Source of the DNA: RYN-433 sp036558265
GTDB taxonomy: Bacteria; Planctomycetota; Phycisphaerae; Tepidisphaerales; Tepidisphaeraceae
DNA length: 5,139 nt
Assembly (NCBI GenBank): GCA_036558265.1
Contig: DATBFY010000371.1
Location: 1 to 5,139 of the forward strand
Direction of reading: 5' to 3'
Positions within the stretch are counted from its first letter, which is position 1. Every line of letters begins with the position of its first letter. The position numbers and the translations under genes are program-made. This document shows, piece after piece, positions 1 through 4,798 of this stretch. Under the pieces are notes generated by a model. The model saw only the letters and a list, made by a program, of their open reading frames with translations. It was not told where the DNA came from and did no database searches.

Positions 1-286
1 AGTCCCTCCACTCTCCGCTGTCGACCATCCGCAACCGCGCCCGCACCCGGTCGATCTCCAGTTCGATCTCGCGCAGCTCGTCGGCCGCCGCGTCGGTCAG
101 CCGGTCCGAATCCTCGTCGGCGTGCATCAGCAGCGACCACCGTCCGAACAGCGGCGCGTAGCGCTCGAATTCCGGCCGCGGCTCGAACTCCCCAAAATGC
201 CATGAGTTATCCTCTCCCTTGATCGTCACGTTCCCGACCAGACGTCCGTCGAGGAACAGCTCGGCATGGATCGGGTGGTTCCGCAT
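1..286 (-). CDS. Hypothetical protein, N-terminal part (runs off left edge)
   Basis: The minus strand is open from an ATG at 286-284 to the window edge, giving 95 residues with no stop. The protein begins MRNHPIHAELFLDGRLVGNV. Residues 7-35 look like alternating beta strands. Residues 47-56 (LFGRWSLLMH) are hydrophobic and aromatic. Residues 57-87 are acidic, then charged and probably helical, with heptad-like Leu, Ile and Val in the segment ELREIELEIDRVRARLRM. There is no signal peptide or membrane segment. An AAGG (minus strand, plus positions 293-296) lies 6 bases before the ATG and serves as a weak ribosome binding site. The long minus-strand open frame that overlaps this region, starting inside the cyclophilin gene, is in another frame and is antisense. 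I do not recognise the family, and the C-terminus is missing. The gene is divergent from the cyclophilin gene. Confidence 0.7.
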   Translation of the reverse strand, partial: MRNHPIHAELFLDGRLVGNVTIKGEDNSWHFGEFEPRPEFERYAPLFGRWSLLMHADEDSDRLTDAAADELREIELEIDRVRARLRMVDSGEWRD

Positions 287-470
287 CGTTCGCCTTAATC
301 ATACGCCGGTTCGAATTGTCCTCCCGGTCGTTTAACCCACTTTCGCACGGCTCAACTGCGATTCGCGACGCGAACCGCAACCCCTGTGGCGGCCAACTCA
401 CAGACGGCAGGGCGGCGGCGGGAGCCCTCGATTTGACATTCAACCCGCACAACCGGAGAAATGGCCCCCT
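287..470. promoter_or_regulatory. Divergent intergenic region with weak promoter-like boxes
   Basis: This 184-base region must hold promoters for both the leftward hypothetical gene and the rightward cyclophilin gene. For the leftward gene, TATGAT reads on the minus strand (303-298), 11 bases before its ATG, with no clear -35. For the rightward gene, a perfect TTGACA lies at 433-438. The best -10 at 18-bp spacing is only AGAAAT (457-462), which would start transcription within a few bases of the ATG at 471. A GGAG at 455-458 is 12 bases from that ATG, a long but possible ribosome-binding distance. Two small inverted repeats are present, TTCGC-GAC-GCGAA (362-374) and CTGTG-N10-CACAG (384-403). 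Neither is long enough to call an operator. No RNA gene or small ORF is evident. Confidence 0.4.
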
Positions 471-1499
471 ATGACGCCCGCCGCCGCCGCACTCGTCCTC
501 TTCTCCGTCCTGTTTCCCGCCAAGGGCTGGTACGGGCCCGACCAGGACTGGAACATCAACGTCAAACCGCCGCAGGGCACGACCGTGCGCCTCGTGCTGA
601 CCGACTTCTCCGGCTCGACCCTCGATGCGGCGCCCGCCCCCGACCGCACGTTCAGCAAGGACGGCGTCGGCGAGCTCAAGCGCCTCTTCCCCGCCATCAC
701 CACCGCCGGCACCTATTTCCTCTACGCGATCCCGATCCCCGCCAATGCCGGCGCCGACGCGCGCGAGCCGGGCGTCGCCAGGTTCGCCGGCACCCCGCTG
801 GTCGTCACGGTGCGCCAGGACCGCCGCGCCGGCGCGCCCGGCGGGCCGATGGCCGTCAAGGTCGAGCCCTTGCGCTTCGCCGTCATCTCCACCGAAGCCG
901 GCGACATGACCGTCGCCTTCTATTACGACGTCGCACCCAACAACATCGCCAACTTCATCAACCTCGCCCGGGAAGGCTTTTACGAGGGCCTGACCTTCCA
1001 CCGCATCGAGCCCGATTTCGTCATCCAGGGCGGCGACCCGCGCGGCGACGGCACCGGCGGGCCCGGCTATGGCATCGACGCCGAGTTCTCCGACCGCAAG
1101 CACGAGTTCGGCGTCCTGTCCATGTCCCGCAACGTCGATCCCAACGAGTCCCCCAACAACCCCCCGCGCCCCGAGTACGCCAACTCCGCCGGCTCGCAGT
1201 TCTTCATCTGCGCCGACAAGTCCAGGGACCAGAAAAACACCTCCCAGCTCGACGGCGTCTACACCGTCTTCGGCCGCATCGTCGGCGACGACGGCCTGCG
1301 CACGCTCGACGCCCTGGCCGCCACGCCGATCGCCGACAAGAAGACCGGCCGTCCCGTCCACCCTCCGGTCATGAAGAAGATCGAGATCCGCCCCGTGACC
1401 GTCAAGGAAAACCCCTACGGCCGACTCCAGGAAGAGGCCGCCAAACCCACCGGCGCCACCACGGTCCCTAAGGACCGGTCCACCAGCAGCGCCAAATGA
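471..1499 (+). CDS. Exported cyclophilin-type peptidyl-prolyl cis-trans isomerase with extra N-terminal domain
   Basis: The product (342 aa) is predicted to isomerise Xaa-Pro peptide bonds and so help fold exported proteins. Residues 1-19 form a hydrophobic signal-like segment (MTPAAAALVLFSVLFPAKG) with a plausible AKG cut before Trp20. It lacks the usual N-terminal Lys or Arg, and no in-frame start lies just upstream. Residues 20-118 form a beta-rich domain I cannot name. The cyclophilin fold covers about 133-308. It has TFHRIEPDFVIQGGD (175-189; Arg178 and Gln186 match human CypA Arg55 and Gln63), GVLSMSR (214-220), NSAGSQFFI (238-246) and LDGVYTVFGRI (260-270). CypA Trp121, important for cyclosporin binding, is Gln259 here. 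About 13 extra Asn/Pro-rich residues sit between GVLSMSR and NSAGSQFFI. The tail (310-342) is polar and probably disordered. The gene ends one base from the convergent acetyltransferase gene. The family is near certain; location in the periplasm or envelope is inferred. Confidence 0.95.
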   Translation: MTPAAAALVLFSVLFPAKGWYGPDQDWNINVKPPQGTTVRLVLTDFSGSTLDAAPAPDRTFSKDGVGELKRLFPAITTAGTYFLYAIPIPANAGADAREPGVARFAGTPLVVTVRQDRRAGAPGGPMAVKVEPLRFAVISTEAGDMTVAFYYDVAPNNIANFINLAREGFYEGLTFHRIEPDFVIQGGDPRGDGTGGPGYGIDAEFSDRKHEFGVLSMSRNVDPNESPNNPPRPEYANSAGSQFFICADKSRDQKNTSQLDGVYTVFGRIVGDDGLRTLDALAATPIADKKTGRPVHPPVMKKIEIRPVTVKENPYGRLQEEAAKPTGATTVPKDRSTSSAK

Positions 1500-1500
1500 C

Positions 1501-2001
1501 TTACACCATCTTCTGCATGTAAATCACATCCAACCACCGCCCGAACTTGAACCCCACTTCCTTCAACAGCGCCACCCGCCCAAATCCCGCCGCCGCGTGC
1601 AGCGCCACGCTGGGCCCTTGCTCGGCGTCGATGATCGCGATGATCGTGTGATGTCCCGCGCCCCGCGCCCGCTCGATCAGGTCCGCCAGCAGCGCCCGCC
1701 CGATCCCCCGCCGCTGCTCGGCCGCATCCACGTAGACCGAGTTCTCCACCGTCCGCCCGTAAGCCGCCCGCCTGTGGAACGGCGAAAGCGATCCCCACCC
1801 CACGACCCGCCCATCCCGCTCGGCCACCGTCACCGGGTGCTTCACACCATGCGCCCCGAACCACGCCCGCCGCCCCTCCATCATCTCAGGTTCGGTCTGG
1901 TACGTGCACGTCGAGTGCAGCACGTAATGGTTATAGATCTCGTTGATGACCGACAGGTCCTCGGCCGTCGCCAGACGAATACTGATTGCGCCGTCGCCCA
2001 T
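1501..2001 (-). CDS. GNAT-family N-acetyltransferase, phosphinothricin acetyltransferase (PAT/MnaT)-like
   Basis: This is a 166-residue cytoplasmic enzyme of the GNAT superfamily that should transfer acetyl from acetyl-CoA to an amino group. The acetyl-CoA motif A is VYVDAAEQRRGIGRALL (89-105), with the QRRGIG pyrophosphate loop at 96-101. Marks of the PAT subgroup are NHYVLHSTCTYQTEP (24-38), RTVENSVYV (83-91, with Glu86 where PAT has its conserved Glu) and FGRWLDVIYMQ (153-163). Length matches the family, usually 160-185 aa. Known members acetylate phosphinothricin, methionine sulfoximine or methionine sulfone; the natural substrate here cannot be read from sequence. The ATG at 2001 follows GGGTGG by 4 bases. 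It lies 12 bases downstream of the aminopeptidase stop, so it is probably the second gene of that operon. Its TAA stop is one base from the cyclophilin stop on the other strand. Confidence 0.93.
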   Translation of the reverse strand: MGDGAISIRLATAEDLSVINEIYNHYVLHSTCTYQTEPEMMEGRRAWFGAHGVKHPVTVAERDGRVVGWGSLSPFHRRAAYGRTVENSVYVDAAEQRRGIGRALLADLIERARGAGHHTIIAIIDAEQGPSVALHAAAGFGRVALLKEVGFKFGRWLDVIYMQKMV

Positions 2002-2013
2002 AGCGCCACCCGA

Positions 2014-3141
2014 TCATCCCATTCCGGGAAACCCTTCTTTCGTGAACTTCCCATCCACGTTGATCTTCACGCCGTCCACCTCGACGTAACCGCCCTGGCG
2101 CAGGTCCACCACCATGTCCCAGTGCAGCCCGGACTGGTTCGTATTCCCGCTCTCCGGATACCCCGCCCCCAGCGCGAAGTGGCACGTCCCGCCGATCTTC
2201 TCGTCAAACAACGTGTTCCGCGTGTATTGCCGGATGTCGTAGTTCGTCCCGATCGCGCACTCCCCCAGCGACCGCGAGCCCCCGTCCATGTCCAGCATGG
2301 ATATCAAGAAGTCCAACCCCTTCGTCGCCGTCGCGTCCACCACCTTCCCGTTGCGGAACGTCAGCCGCACCCCGTCGCACTCGCGCCCATGGTGCACCGC
2401 GGGGAACGAGAAGTTGATCTGCCCCTCCACCGACTCGACCACCGGCCCGCTGAAGACCTCCCCGTCCGGGAAGTTCTCGTGACCGTCGCAGTTGATCCAC
2501 GTCTTGCCGTCCAGGCTCATCCGCACGTCGGTCCCGTTCGCCGCCACCACGTGGTACTCGTGCTTGCCGTTCAGAAAATCCACCAGCCGCTTCTGCGTCT
2601 GGCTGATCCGACGCCACGCCCCCACCGGGTCCGGCCGATCCAAAAGCCCCGCCGAGAAGACGAAGTCCTCGTACTCGTACAGGCTCATCTCCGCGTCCTG
2701 CGCCGCCCCCTGCGACGGGTACTGCGTCCCCACCCAGTGCAGCTTCCCCTCCGCCGCGCGCTTCATGAACGTGTCCATCAGCGGCTTGCGCGCCGCCTGC
2801 GTGATCCCGATCTTCTTCGGGTCGCAGTTCGACAGCGCCTTGGTGTTCTCCTCCGCCCAGATCCCGATTGACGCGTCCAGCGTCTCGTATTCGTACAAAT
2901 TGATCGGCGAGCAGAACCGGAGTTGCTCGTCGCTCGCGTGCTTCAGGAAGATCTCGTTCAGCTCCTCGGGCACCATCCGCACCATCGGGTGCCCGCCCGC
3001 CTCCAGCACCTTCGTGTAAAGCTCCACCACCAGCGGCTGCGACACCGGTGGTCCGCTGATCCGCACCAGTTGCCCCTTCCGGACGCCCACGCTGTAGTTA
3101 ACCAGGACGTCGGCCAGCTTGGTAAACCTCGGGTCTCGCAT
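2014..3141 (-). CDS. M29-family metalloaminopeptidase
   Basis: The 375-residue protein matches the M29 (AmpS/AmpT/PepS) aminopeptidases, cytoplasmic dimeric enzymes with a two-metal site that remove N-terminal residues from peptides. The family metal-site residues are all present and correctly spaced: Glu228 in FPDGEVFSGP, Glu294 in LGECAIGTN, His321 and Tyr328 in CHFALGAGYP, and His340 and Asp342 in SGLHWDMV. They correspond to Staphylococcus AmpS Glu250, Glu316, His345, Tyr352, His376 and Asp378. The N-terminal half (about 1-190) is the family's alpha/beta domain, starting with MRDPRFTKLADVLVNYSVGV, the usual start for the family, which supports this ATG. Length is slightly below the usual 400-415 aa. 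No Shine-Dalgarno site is visible before the ATG, only CCGCCGCCG. It heads a two-gene operon with the acetyltransferase and is divergent from the small membrane protein gene. No signal peptide is seen. Substrate preference is unknown. Confidence 0.95.
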   Translation of the reverse strand: MRDPRFTKLADVLVNYSVGVRKGQLVRISGPPVSQPLVVELYTKVLEAGGHPMVRMVPEELNEIFLKHASDEQLRFCSPINLYEYETLDASIGIWAEENTKALSNCDPKKIGITQAARKPLMDTFMKRAAEGKLHWVGTQYPSQGAAQDAEMSLYEYEDFVFSAGLLDRPDPVGAWRRISQTQKRLVDFLNGKHEYHVVAANGTDVRMSLDGKTWINCDGHENFPDGEVFSGPVVESVEGQINFSFPAVHHGRECDGVRLTFRNGKVVDATATKGLDFLISMLDMDGGSRSLGECAIGTNYDIRQYTRNTLFDEKIGGTCHFALGAGYPESGNTNQSGLHWDMVVDLRQGGYVEVDGVKINVDGKFTKEGFPGMG

Positions 3142-3150
3142 CGGCGGCGG

Positions 3151-3178
3151 ATTCTATACACCCGGGCACGCGCGGCAA
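3151..3178 (-). promoter_or_regulatory. Candidate promoter for the aminopeptidase-acetyltransferase operon
   Basis: On the minus strand TTGCCG (plus 3173-3178, four of six -35 matches) and TAGAAT (plus 3151-3156, five of six -10 matches) are 16 bases apart. Transcription would begin near 3144, about three bases before the ATG at 3141. This predicts an almost leaderless mRNA, consistent with the lack of a ribosome binding site. The assignment rests on consensus matching only. Confidence 0.4.
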
Positions 3179-3209
3179 CGGCGGGAAACGACGCGCGCCA
3201 GGCGATCGC

Positions 3210-3223
3210 ACGAGAATTCTCGT
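3210..3223. other. Perfect 14-bp palindrome, candidate operator
   Basis: ACGAGAATTCTCGT is a perfect inverted repeat with no spacer, lying between the divergent aminopeptidase (start 3141) and small membrane protein (start 3348) genes. It is directly preceded by the 8-bp palindrome GCGATCGC (3202-3209). It sits about 32 bases upstream of the proposed aminopeptidase -35 and about 110 bases upstream of the likely -10 region of the small gene. It could bind a dimeric transcription factor acting in either direction. No T-tract follows it, so it is not a terminator. The rest of the 3142-3347 interval holds no gene I can support. Confidence 0.4.
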
Positions 3224-3347
3224 CAAACCGGGCGAGATGTGACTGATGCCCCGAGTTTTCCTGCGGCGACACCCCACTTTTCGGCGCTGGCGCGGAACGC
3301 CGTTCGCAATACATTCGGCATAGTTCCAACAAACGGAGTGTTCCACC

Positions 3348-3620
3348 ATGTTCAAATTGTTTCGCCTGGCGATCTACGCCCTGGTCGGCTACGCCGCCTA
3401 CCAGTTCGTCCTGGACGTCCTCGAATCCTCACGCCAGCAGCCGCAGACGGCCGGCGGCCAGGGCCAGTCCCGGGGTCGCGGCGGCGGGGGCGGCACGCGC
3501 GCCTCGGGCGAGGCCCGCATGACCGCCGCCCGACGAGGCGGCGCCGCCGGTAAGGGCGAAGAAACCACCGACGCCGACGGCGCCTCCACCCGTCATCGTG
3601 TCGGACGCGGCGTGGTCTGA
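3348..3620 (+). CDS. Small single-pass membrane protein with Gly/Arg-rich tail
   Basis: A 90-residue protein of unknown function. Residues 4-22 (LFRLAIYALVGYAAYQFVL) form one short hydrophobic segment with Lys3 and Arg6 at its start, followed by acidic DVLES (23-27), which suggests a membrane anchor. The rest is low complexity and probably disordered: Gln-rich, then a GRGGGGG run, then a charged segment, ending in VGRGVV. A good Shine-Dalgarno site (GGAG, 3335-3338) lies 9 bases before the ATG and decides the start. A CATAGT at 3319-3324 could be its -10. The gene ends before a strong intrinsic terminator at 3681, so it appears to be its own transcription unit. The start signal plus terminator is the main evidence that it is real. 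The tail composition is weak evidence, since GC-rich DNA gives such residues in any frame. A short antisense open frame covering the same bases is less likely because it lacks these signals. Confidence 0.75.
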   Translation: MFKLFRLAIYALVGYAAYQFVLDVLESSRQQPQTAGGQGQSRGRGGGGGTRASGEARMTAARRGGAAGKGEETTDADGASTRHRVGRGVV

Positions 3621-3680
3621 CTCCGCACAATTGTCCGATCTCGTCCCGCCGGTCAAACGACGATCCATCCCCATCAACTT

Positions 3681-3719
3681 GCGGGCGGGCGCCCAAGCGC
3701 GCCCGCCCGCTCGTTTGTT
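3681..3719 (+). terminator. Intrinsic (Rho-independent) terminator after the small membrane protein gene
   Basis: A perfect 12-bp GC stem, GCGGGCGGGCGC (3681-3692) paired with GCGCCCGCCCGC (3699-3710), encloses the 6-base loop CCAAGC. It is followed by TCGTTTGTT, a T-rich tract. The T-tract exists only on the plus-strand side, so it terminates rightward transcription from the small gene that ends at 3620. The stem ends 28 bases before the gnd ATG. It should therefore insulate gnd from upstream transcription, or could act as a barrier in a longer gnd leader. Confidence 0.85.
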
Positions 3720-3726
3720 ACCCGCC

Positions 3727-3732
3727 TATCAT
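3727..3732 (+). promoter_or_regulatory. Candidate -10 box for gnd
   Basis: TATCAT matches the -10 consensus at five of six positions. It ends six bases before the gnd ATG at 3739, which would place the transcription start on or next to the A of the start codon. No ribosome binding site is visible before that ATG. No good -35 exists, because the expected position falls in the GC arm of the terminator. A promoter must nevertheless lie close to here if the terminator is efficient. Confidence 0.35.
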
Positions 3733-3738
3733 TTCTCC

Positions 3739-4695
3739 ATGCATATCGGATTCATCGGACTCGGCAAAATGGGCGGCAACATGGTCCTCCGCCTGACCGT
3801 CGGCTCCCCCGATGGCCGCGTGAAGGGCACCCACCAGGTCACCGGCTTCGCCAAGGACCCCAACCCGGAGCTGGCGAACGTCTCCAGCGTCACGGTCGTT
3901 CCCACGCTCGACCAGATGCTCGCCAGCCTCCCGAGCCCCAAGATCGTCTGGGTCATGATCCCCGCCGGCAACCCTACCGAATCCGTCATCACCCAGCTTC
4001 ACGACAAGCTCGCGCCCGGTGACGTCATCATCGACGGCGGCAACTCCTTCTACAAAGATTCCAAGCGCCGCTATGAAGCCCTCAGGGCCCGTGGCATCGG
4101 CTTCCTCGACGTCGGCACCTCCGGCGGAATCTGGGGACGCGCCGAAGGCTATTGCATGATGGTCGGCGGCGACCCAACCGTCGTCGCGCTCGTCAAGCCC
4201 ATATTCGACACGTTCGCTCCGCTCGACGGCTGGATCCACACCGGCCCCGCAGGCTCAGGCCACTTCGTCAAGATGATCCACAACGGCATCGAGTACGGCC
4301 TGATGGAAGCCTACGGCGAGGGCTTCGAAATCCTCCGCAAGTCGGAATTCCCGCTCGACCTCCACCAGGTCGCCAGCGTCTGGAACCACGGCAGCGTCGT
4401 CCGATCCTGGCTCCTCGAGCTCGCCGAGATCATGCTCCGCGACGATCCGACGCTCCAGACCATCCAGCCCTACGTCGAGGACTCGGGCGAAGGCCGCTGG
4501 ACCGTCGCCGCCGCCATCGAGGAGAACGTCCCCGCCCCCGTCATCGCCGCCAGCCTCTTCGCGCGCTTCGAGTCTCGCGACAAGGAGAACTACAGCGCCC
4601 GCTTCGCCGCCGCCCTCCGCAAACAGTTCGGCGGCCACAACGTCGTCAAGAGCGACGTCACCACCAAAACCAAACCCGAAGAACGCAAGATCTAA
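3739..4695 (+). CDS. gnd: 6-phosphogluconate dehydrogenase (decarboxylating), short form
   Basis: Oxidatively decarboxylates 6-phosphogluconate to ribulose 5-phosphate, the third step of the oxidative pentose phosphate pathway, in the cytoplasm. At 318 residues it is the short form (GndA/YqeC type, about 300 aa), not the 470-aa E. coli type. The Rossmann motif is GFIGLGKMGGNM (4-15). Substrate and catalytic residues are all present: IIDGGNSFYKDS (97-108), DVGTSGGIWG (124-133, Ser128-Gly129-Gly130), and GHFVKMIHNGIEYG (174-187) with Lys178, Asn182, Glu185 and Tyr186 in the same spacing as sheep enzyme Lys183, Asn187, Glu190 and Tyr191. The tail carries FGGH (297-300). The ATG at 3739 was chosen because the protein then begins MHIGFIGLGKMG, as the family does. 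A GTG 141 bases upstream would add 47 residues encoded by the terminator region. The loop before the second strand (about 20-33) is longer than usual, so cofactor choice is uncertain. zwf follows 103 bases downstream. Confidence 0.96.
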   Translation: MHIGFIGLGKMGGNMVLRLTVGSPDGRVKGTHQVTGFAKDPNPELANVSSVTVVPTLDQMLASLPSPKIVWVMIPAGNPTESVITQLHDKLAPGDVIIDGGNSFYKDSKRRYEALRARGIGFLDVGTSGGIWGRAEGYCMMVGGDPTVVALVKPIFDTFAPLDGWIHTGPAGSGHFVKMIHNGIEYGLMEAYGEGFEILRKSEFPLDLHQVASVWNHGSVVRSWLLELAEIMLRDDPTLQTIQPYVEDSGEGRWTVAAAIEENVPAPVIAASLFARFESRDKENYSARFAAALRKQFGGHNVVKSDVTTKTKPEERKI

Positions 4696-4704
4696 CTTCT
4701 CCGC

Positions 4705-4732
4705 CTACTGGCTACTGTCTACCGCCTACTGC
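4705..4732. repeat. Heptanucleotide short tandem repeats between gnd and zwf
   Basis: Four head-to-tail 7-base units follow one another: CTACTGG, CTACTGT, CTACCGC and CTACTGC, consensus CTACTGN with one internal substitution. The next seven bases, CAATTGA (4733-4739), keep four of the six defined positions and may be a decayed fifth copy. They lie 9 bases after the gnd stop, within the 103-base gap to zwf. The period of seven does not suit coding, and no long reading frame uses it convincingly. Similar heptamer arrays (STRR) are known between genes in cyanobacteria; no function is assigned here. Confidence 0.7.
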
Positions 4733-4735
4733 CAA

Positions 4736-4764
4736 TTGACCATTCCCCTCCCCCCGCGTATCTC
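4736..4764 (+). promoter_or_regulatory. Possible internal promoter for zwf
   Basis: TTGACC (4736-4741, five of six -35 matches) is followed after exactly 17 bases by TATCTC (4759-4764, three of six -10 matches). Transcription would start near 4771 and leave a leader of about 28 bases that includes the zwf ribosome binding site. The -10 is poor. zwf may instead be read from the gnd promoter, since no terminator hairpin is visible in the gap. Confidence 0.3.
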
Positions 4765-4798
4765 TAACTCCAACCGCGTTCCGACGAGGACCCACCCC

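Noticed and set aside
362..374. TTCGC-GAC-GCGAA inverted repeat
   Set aside because: Five-base arms with a three-base loop are common in GC-rich DNA, and there is no T-tract or repeat partner to support function.
385..402. TGTGG-N8-TCACA resembling a CRP/FNR-type operator
   Set aside because: The spacer is eight bases, not six, and the left half-site is imperfect. A match this loose is expected by chance.
207..1361. 384-codon open frame on the minus strand
   Set aside because: It is antisense to the certain cyclophilin gene. Its product is a monotonous Gly/Ala/Val/Asp-rich sequence of the kind made by the reverse strand of GC-rich genes, and it shows no motif.
461..1471. 336-codon plus-strand frame starting at the ATG at 461
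   Set aside because: It is Arg/Pro/His-rich out-of-frame translation of the cyclophilin gene. GGAG lies only 2 bases before its ATG.
1597..2871. 424-codon plus-strand open frame
   Set aside because: It is antisense to both the acetyltransferase and aminopeptidase genes, spans their junction, and is an Arg/Pro/His-rich product without domains.
3295..3305. GAACG-C-CGTTC inverted repeat upstream of the small gene
   Set aside because: The arms are only five bases and no second copy is seen. Its location near the likely promoter is suggestive but not enough.
3352..3696. 114-codon minus-strand frame over the small membrane protein gene
   Set aside because: It is Arg-rich, has no ribosome binding site, and runs through the terminator flank. 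The plus-strand gene has a better start signal and a membrane helix.
3598..3738. GTG start extending gnd by 47 residues
   Set aside because: The extension is encoded across the end of the small gene and the terminator hairpin, and family members start directly at the Rossmann strand, as MHIGFIGLG does.
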